Positions 10,830 to 22,541 of a DNA stretch of 64,000 nucleotides are shown here, in pieces (position 1 is the stretch's first letter; each line of letters begins with the position of its first letter). A program made the translations under genes and the position numbers. The DNA comes from Hemicordylus capensis. Lineage: Eukaryota > Chordata > Lepidosauria > Squamata > Cordylidae. The DNA lies in NCBI RefSeq assembly GCF_027244095.1, contig NC_069671.1, positions 3,100,001 to 3,164,000 of the forward strand. Reading direction: 5' to 3'. Below the pieces are notes generated by a model that saw nothing but the letters and a program-made list of their open reading frames with translations, was not told the origin of the DNA and did no database searches.

Positions 10830-12282
10830 CAGGACACAGGTATCAAAGCAACAAAAAGAAAACAGACCTAAGTGGGTCCAATGAAAACTCTATATTGCAC
10901 CTCAATAACATGGTACATTTTGCTGAATGAAGTATTAAATAGATCTGTAAAAATGCATTAAGAAGACACACTCAACTGCAACCTAATACTGCAAGGATCT
11001 TTCTCAAAACATACCAAAGGATGAAAACTACTGGATATTTAATATATACTATTTTAAAAGTTACCCACATACATACTCAAATCAACACATAAATCCTTGA
11101 ATCATCAAAATGATTTGAAACTCTTTATCTGACCTCCCAACAACAATAGAGAGGAGAGCTGGTCTGGTGGTAGCCAGCATGACTTGTCCCCTTAGCTAAG
11201 CAGGGTCTGCCCTGGTTGCATATGAATGGGAGACTTGATGTGTGAGCACTGCAAGATATTCCCCTCAGGGGATGAAGCCGCTCTGGGAAGAGCAGAAGGC
11301 TTCAAGTTCCCTCCCTGGCTTCTCCAAGATAGGGCTGAGAGAGATTCCTGCCAGCAACCTTGGAGAAGCCACTGCCAGTTTGTGAAGACAATACTGAGCA
11401 AGATGGACCAATGGTTGGACTCAGTAAATGGCAGCTTCCTGTGTTCCTATTCACACTTGCATAGAATATGCTCCTTAAAACAAAATATAGCCAATTTACA
11501 ATAAAGCATCTCAAAATGCAAAAGATCTCCCAATACACAAACACAAACCATATATACTCTTGACATAACTGAAAATCTGATACATATCCAAAGGATCTAT
11601 TTCACACAAAGATTTAACTAGGGCTCACCTCTCAATACAGATGTATGGCTGCACTCCATGAATATTAGCAGTTATTCAAACTCTCACAGAGGTAGGGCTT
11701 AAATACTTGACAAAGTTAAATCACTAAGAACCTGAACCTCATTATGTCCTTTAATAGCAGATCTAATCCTGAGCATACTTATCACACTCCTCTGTGGCTG
11801 TAATATAAATTTCCAAACCTCCTCTGCCTTATTATTACAAATTGATTCAACAACAATGGTCAGAGATTTCATTCAAAACATCACCCTCCAATTTATATCT
11901 TCATTAATCTCAAAGGAATCCATGTCTATAAAGAATGGATCCCAAAAAGCACTTTTTAATAGTCATTTATTGCAATTTTTATTAGCCAAATTCACACTCT
12001 CAACACACCAAAACTGCATGTCCTTCAAAAATGCTTAGCCAAGTATTAGCTTGTAATACTTCTCTCTTGATACAGCTCTTATGTTCTGCAATTCATGTTT
12101 TGATGGCTCTAATAGTTTTACCTACAAATAGTAATGATCAAGGGTATCTGAAAATGTATACCACTCACTTACTATAGCATGTTTTTAAAAAAACTCAGAT
12201 TGTATACCCTTCCATTTACTGGGTTAACAAACAAACAAGGTCTCATGCAATTTTTGCACACAACACAGCTACCACAATTGAA
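10830..12282 (-). mobile_element. Penelope-like element remnant, reverse strand
   Basis: AT-rich. On the minus strand, from 12282 downward, the conceptual residues CGSCVVCKNCMRPC, VNGRVYN, then FVGKTIRAIKT and AEHKSCIKRE, and near 11900 FGIHSL followed by a PLRLM-type block follow the order seen before and within the GIY-YIG region of Penelope-like elements. The frame is degenerate, so it is old. A family A SINE lies within it at 11151-11450. The left limit is uncertain. Confidence 0.6.
11151..11450 (+). mobile_element. Family A SINE inside a Penelope-like remnant
   Basis: Near full length from gaggagagctgg to gtgttcctat. It lies within AT-rich sequence of the Penelope-like remnant and so is younger than it. 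Confidence 0.8.
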
Positions 12283-12480
12283 CTATCCTATGGCACAGCG
12301 GGAAATGATTTGACTAGCAAGCTAGAGGTTGCCAATTCGAATCCCCACTGGTATGTTTCCCAGACCATGTTTCCCAGACCATACCATGTTTCTCAGGAAA
12401 CACCTATTTCGGGCAGCAGTGATATAGGAAGATGAAGAAAGGCATCATCTCCTACTGTGCGGGAGATGGTTTGACTGAAC
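12283..12480 (+). mobile_element. Family B SINE, tail truncated
   Basis: Forward head with a short local duplication (tgtttcccagacca twice). It stops before the RTE-type tail. Confidence 0.7.
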
Positions 12481-12509
12481 ATAGGCATCCAAAAGGAACA
12501 GTAGTAAGC

Positions 12510-12885
12510 AATGTAGTAGCAAGCACGAACTGTCCCCTTTGCTAAGCAGGGTCCACCCTGGTTTGCATTTGGATGGGAGACTACATGTGAGCACTGTAAG
12601 GTATTCCCCTTAGGGGGTGGGCCGCTCTGGGAAGAGCCCCTGCCTGCTTGCATGCAGAAGGTTCCAAGTTGGACCAATGGTCTGACTCAGTATATGGCAG
12701 CTTCCTATGTCCCATGTTTGCATGCAGAAGGTTCCAGGTTCCCTCCCTGGCAGCATCTCCAGGATAGGACTGAAAGAGGCTCCTGCCTGAAACCTGGGAG
12801 AAGCCGCTGCCAGTCTGTGTAGGCAATACTGAGCTAGATGGACCAATGGCCTGACTCAGTATAAAGGCATAACGGTTCCTATGTA
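12510..12885 (+). mobile_element. Family A SINE with internal partial duplication
   Basis: The 5S-like head at 12530-12600 is followed by a tail end (to about 12715), then the middle and tail a second time (12716-12885). Either one copy inserted into another or there was an internal duplication. Confidence 0.75.
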
Positions 12886-13330
12886 TAAAGTATGCATATA
12901 CTCGGTATAAAGGCGCCTATGAATTGCCAGACATAAGTGGCTAAAACCATTCACCACAGAACCTGGGATGTGAACCTCCCCTTTCCACCAGCAGGTGGCA
13001 TGCAAGCCTTCTTAGCCAACCATCTAAGCCAAAAATGTCTTCGACAATCCCCTCTTTCTTCGCAGACCGTACGGCCCAAAATTACATTTCTCTGCTTGCA
13101 TATTCAAAACCCTGCACACGGCACGGAAGCAACCAGACAATCGTTGCTGGAGACACATCCTTGTTAGATAGGAAAGGTCAGATGCAATTAGGATTTCTGT
13201 GCTGCTTTTCGAATATGATTAGAATATTTCTGTACAGCTTTTCAATGTTTTAGAAAAGTTTCTAAAGTGGCCTGAATCTTGCCAAGTGGCTGGAATCATG
13301 TTCCTGAGCATTCTTCTCTTTCATACTCAT
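12886..13330. other. No gene recognised
   Basis: Unassigned sequence between two family A SINEs. Confidence 0.5.
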
Positions 13331-13630
13331 AGGAACACAGGAAGCTGCCATATACTGAGTCAGACCATTGGTCTACCTAGCTCAGTACTGTCTACACAGA
13401 CTGGCAGTAGCTTCTCCAAGAATGCAGGCAGGAGTCTTTCTCGATCCTCTCCTGGAGATGCCAGGGAGGGAAACTGGAACCTAGATGCTCTTCCCTGAGC
13501 GGCCCCATCCCCGAGGAATATCTCACAGTGCTACATGTAGTCTCCCCTTCAAATGCAAACTGGGGCAGACCCTGCTTAGCAAAGGGGGGAAATTTATGTT
13601 TGCTACCATAAGACCAGCTCTCCTCTCTCA
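13331..13630 (-). mobile_element. Family A SINE, near full length
   Basis: Reverse copy running from the tail (GGAAGCTGCCATATACTGAG) to the head (gaccagctctcctct). Confidence 0.85.
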
Positions 13631-13889
13631 GCTGCTTAACTTTCCAACTTTGCATACACATGTTCAGCCAGGGGTTTCCCCCTCACTGTTTTTAGAATGC
13701 AAAAGGAATAGGCAACACTGCATTAGAACAAAGAAACCAGGACTATTTCTATCCAAATCTCCACTTCAGTTCTGTTCAGCTCATTTTTGTGTGTAGCCAT
13801 GTGCCATTACAATAGAGAATAGATAAATGTATAACAAGTAATTTTTAAAAAGCCCTCATATCAATAAAATAAGCAAAATTTCAAAATGT

Positions 13890-14020
13890 GGAGGAGAGTT
13901 GATTTTGTGGTAGCAATTGTCCCCTTTACTAAGCAGGGTATGCCCTGGTTTGAATTTGAATGGGAGACTACATGTGAGTACTGTAAGATATTCCCCGTAG
14001 GGGATGGGGCCGCTCAGGGA
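13890..14020 (+). mobile_element. Family A SINE, 5S-like head only
   Basis: Only the head to about the box before the tRNA part (ggggccgctcaggga). The tail is absent. Confidence 0.7.
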
Positions 14021-14110
14021 TCAAGGAACAGGTTCCTAGAAAGATAAGAAAAGATGTCTCTGTCCTGAACTACAGCTTGGGAAAGAAGATGGTCTCATCC
14101 GTTCTGTGCA

Positions 14111-14237
14111 AGACACCTTCTTTTCTTTTCTCTTTTCTTCCCTTCTCTTATCTCCCTCCCTTTCTTCTCTCCTCCCTCTCTGTCTCTTTCCATTCTCTCT
14201 TCATTCTCATTATCCCTTCCCTTTGCCCCCCCCCATT
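14111..14237 (+). repeat. Polypyrimidine tract
   Basis: About 125 bases almost purely C and T, ending in a C run. No coding or transposon signal. Confidence 0.85.
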
Positions 14238-15009
14238 AGAAAAGGTTTGGGAGGTGCCCACAATTGAGGGGGGCCCTGCACCACCTTCTTGTGCAGTTGG
14301 GAAAAAACAGGATAAATGCTGCCCTGGGGTCTCCACGTGCTTTCCTAGACAGCAGGCTTCCCGTCAAGGCTTTACTGCAAGTTCAAAGTTGCTCCCCAAA
14401 ACCAGCGCAAAAAATGGATTTTTTGAACCCAGGATATAAATCAGGCTGGATTTTTTTTTTTTAAACTCCGGATATGAATCAGGCTACACTCTTCAATGTG
14501 CAATGGAAAACCTGATCATGTGTGAAATGCTCCCTGATAGCTGGTAGGGACCTCAGGGTAAATTCGGCCGATCTGTGAACGCACCCACTCCATGCCTTAG
14601 GAGATGTGAACTAAAAGCTGGGAAACGTCCAGGTAGACTACACCTTTCCTTTCTGCCTTTGGCCATTGTGGCAAGGGACCCGAGTTCAAGAATGCCCCGA
14701 TTCCAGTCCTGACTTCTAGATTCATGAGAGTGAAAGGCACACCCAGGCAGGAAAACCGTGCAAAGTGTTTTCTGTTGGTGCTGCTGCTCTTGAGGCAGAG
14801 ACAGCATGGGAGGATCAAGCAGAGGAGCCCGTTCAGGGGAAACATGGTGGCGCTTTGCCACCATCATTCGCCCCACCATCCCACTGGGTGGGGGGGGCAA
14901 ATGGAGCTAGGCCAGGAACCAGTGGGACCCAGATTGTGGGTAGGGTCATAGGAAGCTGCCTTCTACCGAGTCAGACCCTTGGTCCATCTACCCAGACTGG
15001 CAGCGGCTT

Positions 15010-15138
15010 CTCCAAGGTTGGGTCCCTAGACGTTATTGGACTTCAACTCCCATAATCCCCAACCAAAGGCCACTGGGGCTGGGGATTATGGGAGCTGAAG
15101 TCCAATAACATCTGGGGACCCAACATTGAGAATCCCTG
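15010..15138. mobile_element. Palindromic MITE, second subfamily, inside a SINE
   Basis: The right end reads CAGGGATTCTCAATGTTGGG in reverse complement; the arms are ggacttcaactcccataatc / gattatgggagctgaagtcc. Confidence 0.75.
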
Positions 15139-15146
15139 CTCTAAAG

Positions 15147-15312
15147 CAGGCCTGCTGAACTTTGCCCCCACCCCACCCCCACAGCAGTTTTTGGACTACA
15201 ACTCCCACAATCCCCAACAACTCCCATAATCCCCAGCTCCAGTGGCCAACAGCCAGGGATCATGGGAGTTGTAGGCCAACATCTGCAGGAAGGTGGAAGC
15301 TGAGCAGACCTG
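15147..15312. mobile_element. Palindromic MITE with one arm partly doubled
   Basis: CAGGCCTGCTGAACTT start and gctgagcagacctg end; flanks ctctaaag and ccctaagg match at 6 of 8. The motif caactcccayaatcccc occurs twice in the left arm. Confidence 0.75.
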
Positions 15313-15436
15313 CCCTAAGGGGAACGTCTTGAAGTGCTCACACATGTAGTCTCCCATTCAAATGCAAACCAGGGCAGGCCCTGCTTAGCAAAGGGGACGG
15401 GTCACGCTCGCTACCACAAAGACCAGCTCTCCTCCC

Positions 15437-16162
15437 ATGACTGGGTCACTTAGCAGAACCTAATTCTAGGAAGTAGACCTTGTTTTCCAAGCGGCAATCC
15501 TGGCCAGCTGCCAGAAGACCATTTGGCTGTTGGACCCGGCAAAATGCTGGCCTTCTGGTGAAGGGGTCCCCCCGGCGTCTTAGGTTCCCATCTGAGCATC
15601 CCTGGGCTTGCCGGTGCTGAGTGAAGCATTTTCAGAGGCGGCTGAAGAAGCAAGATAACCCTGAGCAATCAAGCCGGGAGTTTCCTGAGCTTCTCCTCTG
15701 CAAAGCCATCGGCGCCATTTCCTCGGCTCTGTCTCCATCAGCAGGGAGGCCCGACTGCTCTAAGGAGGGGGCAGGAAAGTGTGGACACGGCTGCTCGGGA
15801 GGGAGGGAGGGAGGGCCGCTCTGGGGTTGCCCATCTGCACTAAAAGCCAAGGCTGGTCAGAGACAATGGTGGCCAGAAAACAGAGGAAAGTGTGCTGTAT
15901 AAACAACAGTTGCGGTGAAATCTGGTCTGGGGCTGGTCTGGTCCGGAATGGGAGGGGGGTTGTTTGGTGCATGAAATGTTTAAGTAAGAGAGGGGAGGGT
16001 GAATTTATTTTGGGGGGGGGTGTTTGGAGAAGTTACCACCGTTGGGGTTTCGGGGCAGTTATTTTGGTGAGTGAGTCTTGGGATTTGAGCTGGAGGGGGC
16101 TGGCGGATTAGATCCTTGTGGATACTCATGGAGTGAGGCAACTTTGCTGGTGCCAGTTGGAT
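15437..16162. other. No gene recognised, moderately GC-rich
   Basis: Several short overlapping frames on both strands and a (GGGA)n run at about 15800-15814. No domain recognised. Confidence 0.5.
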
Positions 16163-16440
16163 TAGAGTTGCCATGTCCCCCCCCATAAAAAAAAAATTCC
16201 AGATTTCACCCAGATTTTAAACATCTCACCCAGATTGCTTTGTCCACGCAGATTCGCTCGGATTTCAGTTTCATTTTAAAAAAGAAAAAGAAAAAGAAAA
16301 AGCTGAGCTCCAGCCCCTGTAGAAGCAAAGTGATGGAGCAAAACATGCAGCCACTATTGGGCTCAAAAATTATTTTCAAGCCTATTTCCATAATATGCAA
16401 ATTAGGCACCTGGATTTGGAAAGCCAGGCTATGGCAACCC
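16163..16440 (+). mobile_element. Unclassified repeat with inverted ends TAGAGTTGCCATG
   Basis: Left tagagttgccatg, right ctatggcaaccca. Inside: cacccagattt, agctgagctccagcc, ctcaaaaattattttcaag. Other copies are at 2263-2512, 4446-4640 and 63551-63787. Confidence 0.6.
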
Positions 16441-16444
16441 AGTA

Positions 16445-16652
16445 GGGAATGTCACCTTGTGATGCCAGGGAAGGAACATGGAACCTTCTGCATGCAAACG
16501 TGCAGATACTCTTCCCAGAGTGGCCCCATCCCCTCAAGGGAATATCCTACAGTGCTCACACATGTCTCCCATTCAAATGCAAGCCAAGGTAGACCCTGCT
16601 TAGCCAAGGGGACAATTCATGCTTGCTACCACAGGACTAGCTCTCCTCCTCC
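16445..16652 (-). mobile_element. Family A SINE, tail missing
   Basis: The middle and 5S-like head are present (cagagtggccccatcc to ctagctctcctcct). It abuts a TIR-bearing repeat on the left. Confidence 0.75.
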
Positions 16653-16815
16653 ATCCTACCCATCTTGATTGAGGCCATAAAAACCAAGGAAAAATGTGCA
16701 GGGAGGGCAAAATTCAAGCGGCATGTCTGTTAAGGTGTCAGCTTGAGATTCCAGTGTCCCAGATTTACCGAGCTTGAGCCCAAATGAGATAGCCTTAACT
16801 CTGGTCTTACTGTAT

Positions 16816-17026
16816 AAAGGTAAAGGGTGCCGTTGAGTCGGTGTCGACTCCTGGTGCCCACAGAGCCCTGTGGTTGTCTTTGGTAGGATACAGGAGGGGT
16901 TGACCATGGCCTCCTCCCGCGCAGTATGAGATGATGCCTTTCAGCATCTTCCTCTGTCGCTGCTGCCCAATATGGGAAACAGACCAGCAGGGGTTCGAAC
17001 TGGCAACCTCTGGCTTGCTAGTCAGG
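16816..17026 (-). mobile_element. Family B SINE
   Basis: Reverse copy with tail and head, including gggaaacagaccagcaggg. Confidence 0.8.
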
Positions 17027-17452
17027 TCTGTGCAGCTGTGCTCTTTGTCCTTACAGCACCCAGCGGACAGCTTCTGGCTTTGGAGAGGAAGATGCTAAAT
17101 GCGGCTTCTCCCTGCCCTCCCCCCCCCCCGATTTCAATGTAGGAGGCTGGGCGTTGGCTGGGGATGGAAGTCAAAGGAAGAGTCTTAAGTGTTTATGCAG
17201 GTCTATCCTCCCCTGACCCCTCGGGCGACACAATGGGAGGAAGTGTCGGTGGGGTGTTTTCTCCTGTTATTCTCTCTGTATCTAATAACCTGTATCTCTC
17301 CCCCCCCCCCCCGCCGCCCTTGGCTAGGAAGATGAATGTGGTCCCTTTGACCTCCTTCAAAACAGCTTGCCATTCCTGTTGTGCTACCAGAGCTACTCCC
17401 CACGGAGGGCTGCACCATCAGGTTTCTCCAGATCTCACGGCCAGCCTGAAAT
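17027..17452. other. No gene recognised
   Basis: Contains two C runs (about 17118 and 17300). Nothing else seen. Confidence 0.5.
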
Positions 17453-17757
17453 AGGAACATAGGAAGCTGCCATATACTGAGTCAGACCCTTGGTCTATCT
17501 AGCTCAGGATTGTCTACACAGACTGGCAGCGGCTTCTCCAAGGCTGTAGGCAGGAGTCTCTCTCTCAGCCCGATCTTGGAGATGCTGCCAGGGAGGGAAC
17601 TTGGAACCTAGATGCTCTTCCCAGAGCGGCTCCATCCCCTGAGGGGAATATCTTCCAGGGCTCACACTTCTAGTCTCCCATTCATATGCAACCAGGGCAG
17701 ACCCTGCTTAGCTAAGGGGACAAGTCATGCTGGCTACCACAAGACCAGCTCTCCTCT
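17453..17757 (-). mobile_element. Family A SINE, near full length
   Basis: Full reverse copy from GGAAGCTGCCATATACTGAG to agaccagctctcctc. Confidence 0.85.
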
Positions 17758-17953
17758 CCGAAGCAAGAGGAGCAACTTGCAATAGCAACTTGCATCGGTC
17801 CCAGGGGAGGGTGGTCCAAGACGTTTGGCTGCCGGAGGTAAAAGACAACAATGAGATGCCTCCCCATCTGCAGGGCAAGCGTGCCCATGGTGTGGGAGGC
17901 AGTGCTTGCTGCCCCCAAGGCCCTTCTCATACCCACGCCTGAGATGACCACCT

Positions 17954-18122
17954 CATAGGAATGGAAGACGCTGCCTTCTACCGAGTCAGACCATTGATCC
18001 TACTCTGACTGGCAGCAGCAATCCAAGGTTGCAGGCCGGAGTCTCTCCCAGCCCTACCTGGAGATGCTGCCAGGGAGGGAAACTGGGACCTTCTGGAGAT
18101 CCTGCCTGGGACTGAACCTGAG
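17954..18122 (-). mobile_element. Family A SINE tail fragment
   Basis: Tail and part of the middle (accgagtcagacc to ggaccttctgg). The head is missing. Confidence 0.7.
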
Positions 18123-18125
18123 ATC

Positions 18126-18400
18126 TACTACTACTACTACTATGAATATTTATATACTGCTCTTCAAGCAAAGTTCTCAAAGTGGTTCACATGGGGGAGG
18201 GATCCATAATTAAGATGCCCCCCTGTCCCCAAAGGGCTCACAATCTGAAAAGAAACATGAGGCAGACACCAGCAATAGCCACTGGAGGGATGCTGTGCTG
18301 GGGATGGATAGGGCCAGTTGCTCTCCCCCTGCTAAACATAAGAGAATCGCCACTTTGAAAGGTGCCTCTTTGCTCAGTTAGCAGGGGTAACTGTTCTACC
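18126..18400 (-). mobile_element. L2-tailed repeat (family D)
   Basis: Reference copy: in reverse, AGAGGCACCTTTCAAAGTGG, then ctgtccccaaagggctcac and a terminal atttatatactgctcttc. A tRNA-like ATAGCTCAGTGGTAGAAC abuts its 5' end at about 18390-18412, suggesting an L2-tailed SINE. A short (CTA)n lies at 18122-18142. Confidence 0.65.
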
Positions 18401-18437
18401 ACTGAGCTATGGTCCATCCCAAAACAAACTTCCCTCC

Positions 18438-18561
18438 TTACATAGGAAGCTGCCTTATACTGAGTCAGACCCTTGGTCCATTTAGCTCAGGATTGTCTAC
18501 ACTGACTGGCAGCAGCTCTCCAAGGTTTCAGGTGGGAGTCTCTCCCAGTCACACCTGGCTG
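18438..18561 (-). mobile_element. Family A SINE tail fragment
   Basis: Tail only, from cataggaagctgcc to tcccagtcacacctgg. Confidence 0.75.
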
Positions 18562-19235
18562 CTTTCCGCATTACACGCTGCAACCGTTTCGCAACATATC
18601 TGCCAAGTGTGCTTCTATACTGCCCGCGATCCAACATCACCTGCTGCGTGGTGCCGTCCATATTTCTGATGCCCTAATTCAGATTTTATTGCTGCCCTGC
18701 AGCATTACAACATTGCATCTGCGTTGCAGGAAAGTAGCAGTATTTCTCCGTTGTAGGAGAGTTGCAGCTATGTTGCCCTGGTGTAAATAGCATTGTGTGG
18801 GTGGTTCATGGGGGGGGGGAGAGGGATCTGTCCATAGCACCCCTTCCCACTTCGATTTTGTCTTTTTATTTTATCTCCCTCCCCCCTATTTTTTTTCTTA
18901 TTTTTACACTGTGCGAAAGGGGAGCAGTGGGCGGGTGGGCGGAGCCTTAAGAGCTGAGAGGCTCTGCATGGGCTTGCTTTGCTCACCACTTTTCAGGGGC
19001 AAAGAAAGGTAGACAGCTGTCTTGACTGTCCCATCACAACCCTCTTGTTCAAAATCCACCTGACCCCCAACTCCCCTGATGTCTGTCTAGGGGGCCTTTC
19101 CAGCATTTTTTTGTTTGTTTTACTGGATCGCTTGTGCAAATTTTTGCTTTTGAACGGTGCTTTGCCTGGCGGCTTTGCTCAAGGGAGATGAGTTGGTGGT
19201 TTTGTGTTTTTTTTAAGACGTCACATCATCAGCTC
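18562..19235. other. No gene recognised
   Basis: Unassigned; includes a G run near 18810 and T-rich sequence at 18880-18910. Confidence 0.5.
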
Positions 19236-19492
19236 CTGCTAACTTGACAAAGAGGCACCTTTTAACGTGGTGATTCTCTTTATTTAACAGGGAGAGAGCA
19301 ACTGGCCCTATCCACCCCCAGCACAGTACCTCCAGTGACTGTTGCTGGTGCCTATCTTATGTTTCTTTTGAGATTGTGAGCCCTCTGGGGACAGGGAGCC
19401 ATCTTATTTATTTATTATTTCTCTGTATAAACCGCCCTGAGTCATTTTTGGAAGGGTGGCATAGAAATCAAATAAATAATAAATAATAAATC
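19236..19492 (+). mobile_element. L2-tailed repeat (family D), full 3' end
   Basis: Forward copy from caaagaggcacctttt to accgccctgagtcatttttg and the AAATAAT tail. Confidence 0.7.
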
Positions 19493-19743
19493 ACCCCCTC
19501 CTCCTCTTCTGTGACCTCATTTGCTCAAAATGGGGCAGGAGGAGGGGGCAGATAATGCGGTTCACAGAGAATATGGTCACCACCTGCCTGGAAACCACGT
19601 TGCAGTGGACAGGAATATGAACGGCCACCAGCCGACCATGAAGCACTGAACAGCCCTTTACTCGCAGTTTGGAACCGTTGTACCGTTCCATCACACCTTG
19701 CAGTATTTGGGAGTGCTATTGGCACATGGCTCATAATCTGGGA

Positions 19744-19950
19744 AACTCCCTGGAGATGCTACCAGGGATTGAACTTGGGCCCTTCTGCATGCAAAGCAGA
19801 TGCTCTTCCACTGAGTTACAGCCCCATCTCCTAAAGGAAATTATCTTACCACGCTCACATGGAGTCACTCATCCAAATGCAAACCAAGGCAGACTCTGCT
19901 TAGCCAAGGAGCAATTCATGCTCACTACCACAAGACCAGCTCTCCTCCCG
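19744..19950 (-). mobile_element. Family A SINE, tRNA and 5S parts
   Basis: Read on the minus strand it shows TAACTCAGTGGAAGAGCA and AAGTTCAATCC, so it is one of the clearest tRNA-like middles. The tail is truncated. Confidence 0.75.
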
Positions 19951-20853
19951 AAGTAGGGCTGTCTCATGTCTCAGACACACGCACGCCCCACCTTGTGGAA
20001 GAGTTGGACCTCAGTAGTCAAGCACGTTCTGTCTTTGCACAAAATAGCAAGATCAGCTGGGGCATCTCAGGCAGCAGAGATGGGCAGTGGGAAAATCACT
20101 CGCGATTCACTCCCAAGCCTGGGGGACATTACTAGTGGAGATGGGAAGTTGTCAAACTTTCTACCTTCTGGAAATTCTTTCAGTGATTCTACATAATGCC
20201 CCCTCTGCACTGTTCAGCATTTCTGCCATCTGATCTCCTAAATCGTGTGTGTGTGTGCGTCTGTGCGCGCACGCACAGTAAAAGAGCTCAAAATCCATTT
20301 CCCACCAAATTTTTTTTCCACATTTTTAAAAACACAATTGCTGCATAATCGATTCCCCTCCACTTCCCAGTGGCCTCGGAAGTTTCCCACCAAGCTGGGA
20401 AATGGAAATCTCAGCGCCAGAATGCCAGATCTGTCTAGGGAGCTTTCTGCCCCCCTCCCCAGCTCCCTCCACCCCACTAAAATGTTTGCATTGGCTCAGA
20501 CGGGGAAGTGGAAATGTCAAGATACTGCGAAAAAAGACCCGCTCTCACCTGCCAGATGGAGAGGCAGAAAATACCATTCGTTCGTGGGAACAGCTCCTAG
20601 CTCCATTCCCACCCTGGCTTTGCCAGTTCAGAGGGTTTCCAGAGACTTTAAAAAACATCTGGCTATTTGGGTCCCCTGACAAACACAGCCTTGCAGGGAT
20701 CAGCCAGTATTCCCAAGCTTCATGATGTCCATCATCATTCAGATCCTCTCCTCCCCTCGATCCGTTTTGGGAGGCAAGGAATAGGGAAGAGTATAGAGCC
20801 GTTCTAAGAATGATGCTGCTGGACCAGGTCGGAGACCCAGGCCAGTTCCAGAG
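19951..20853. other. No gene recognised
   Basis: A 144-codon frame at 20245-20679 starts within the (GT)n run and shows no domain. Unassigned. Confidence 0.5.
20246..20278 (+). repeat. (GT)n/(GC) simple repeat
   Basis: Alternating purine-pyrimidine run of about 30 bases. Confidence 0.85.
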
Positions 20854-20989
20854 CAGTGCTCCCTGTAAGAGGGAATCCCAGCTGTTGTTGACTACAGCTC
20901 CCAGAACCCCTAGCTGCAGTCAGCTTTGGCTGAGAATGCTGGGGATTGTAGTCAAGAACATCCGGCATTTTCTGTTAGAGGGAACACTG
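20854..20989. mobile_element. Palindromic hAT-like MITE (CAGTGYTCCCT termini)
   Basis: Termini CAGTGCTCCCTGTAAGAGGG and, in reverse complement, CAGTGTTCCCTCTAACAG. Flanks ttccagag and ttccagac match at 7 of 8. The arms share ttgactaca / tgtagtcaa. Confidence 0.85.
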
Positions 20990-20997
20990 TTCCAGAC

Positions 20998-21624
20998 AGC
21001 GAGAAAACTTGTGTGCAAGTCCCAGGCGTGGCCTTACTCCCCATACACACACCACTGCAGACTTTCACACTACTTCCTGATGAGGAGCCCTGCACTAGGG
21101 GTTCTTAGAGCCCTCCTGTCTCCCCACACTGCAGCCGTTCCTCCCCAATCTTAGGACCCTTGGCTTGAAGCCACTGGCTCCTCAGCAACGTGCCCACTGC
21201 AGAAGGGGAAGGAAGAGAGTGAAAAAGACCCTGCCCTTCTGCTCCCGATTGGCCGGCTATGTGCTGGAGCTCAGCAAACCCATGGGCATCTGCAGGACCT
21301 TTTCAGGGGTGGGTGGGTCGCAAAGCCAGGAATCCTATACTCCCCACCCCTGGGAGTAAGTCCCATTGAATTCAGCGGCTGAGTCATTGCTCCCCACCCT
21401 GGATGCCCCAGCCTACCTGACAAGTTTCAGGAAACTAGCACCAAATAAACTCGTCCTGTTAATTTTAATAAGACTGTTTATGAGTAACTTAGTGTGGACG
21501 TGAACCAGTGACTGGAGCAGCCTGTCTTCCTAGTGGTAACACTTAAATTTGTGTTTTTACGAGTATACACAAATATAAATGTGATAGTTATGAGACGTAC
21601 TGTCACTGGCTTACATTCAGTTTA
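20998..21624. other. No gene recognised
   Basis: Unassigned sequence. Confidence 0.5.
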
Positions 21625-21965
21625 GCTGCCCCTGCCAAATGAGGTGAGGCAGGTGGCTACTAAGGAAAGGGCCTTTTTGGTGGTGGCACTCCATTTATGG
21701 AATAGCCTCCCCAGTGAGGTTTGCCTGGCTTCATCACATTGTTCTTTTAGATGCCAAGCAAAGACCTTTTTGTTCATGCAGGCCTTTTAAATTTTGGGTT
21801 TTAAATTTGATTTTAACTGTTTTTAAATGGTTTTTAAATGGCTTTGTGTTGTATTTTGTATTTTCTCTCCCCCCCCCCGCCTTTTTGGTATGTCACGATT
21901 TAATGTGTTATGACCTGCCCAGAGAAAAATATGGGGCGGCTATCAAATAAAGTTCATTAGTATTA
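21625..21965 (+). mobile_element. L2 LINE 3' end
   Basis: gtggcactccatttatgg, aaagacctttttgttc, then a T-rich region ending tgacctgcccagagaaaaatatggggcggctat and caaataaag. Confidence 0.7.
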
Positions 21966-22082
21966 TGATAAACAGATGTTGAAATAAATGGGACAAGTTA
22001 ACTTGCCCCATCAATTTCAGTGAGAGTAAATTTCAGTCTGGATGTAAGCCAGTACCTGGAATAGCATGTATCATAATGATGA

Positions 22083-22330
22083 CGATGAATATTTATAGAC
22101 TACTTTTCAGCAAAAGTTCCCAAAGTGGTTTACATGGATGGATGGATAGATAAGGCTCCCTGTCCTCAAAGGGCTCACAATCTAAAAAAGGAACCGAAGG
22201 CAGACCCCAGCAACAGCTACTGGAAGGATGCAGTGCTGGGGACGGATAGGGCCAGTTGCTCTCCCCCTGCACAATAAAGAGAATCACCACTTTAAAAAGG
22301 TGCCTCTTTGCTCAGTTAGCAGGGGGAGAC
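22083..22330 (-). mobile_element. L2-tailed repeat (family D)
   Basis: Reverse copy from atatttatagactac to ctcagttagcaggggg. Confidence 0.7.
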
Positions 22331-22541
22331 TGCAACATTTAAATGTTTGTGCACATGCACCATTTCTATGGGGTACGTGAGCTGAAGGTTTGCAACAGAA
22401 AGGGTACACTTGTTAAACAACTTTCTAGCGCACTCCAGCTCTCTATACACATGCCAAGCCTGGAACTGTGTGGGATTTTCAGAGCATCACCAGCTCTTGC
22501 ATTCCAAGAAGAACCTACCCTTTCCCCCAGTTACCCTAAAG

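Larger units (their letters stand above)
14946..15436 (-). mobile_element. Family A SINE split by two palindromic MITEs
   Basis: The tail lies at 14946-15013 and the head at 15315-15436. The 300 bases between hold two hAT-type palindromes (15010-15138 and 15147-15312), and the middle of the SINE is lost. Confidence 0.65.
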
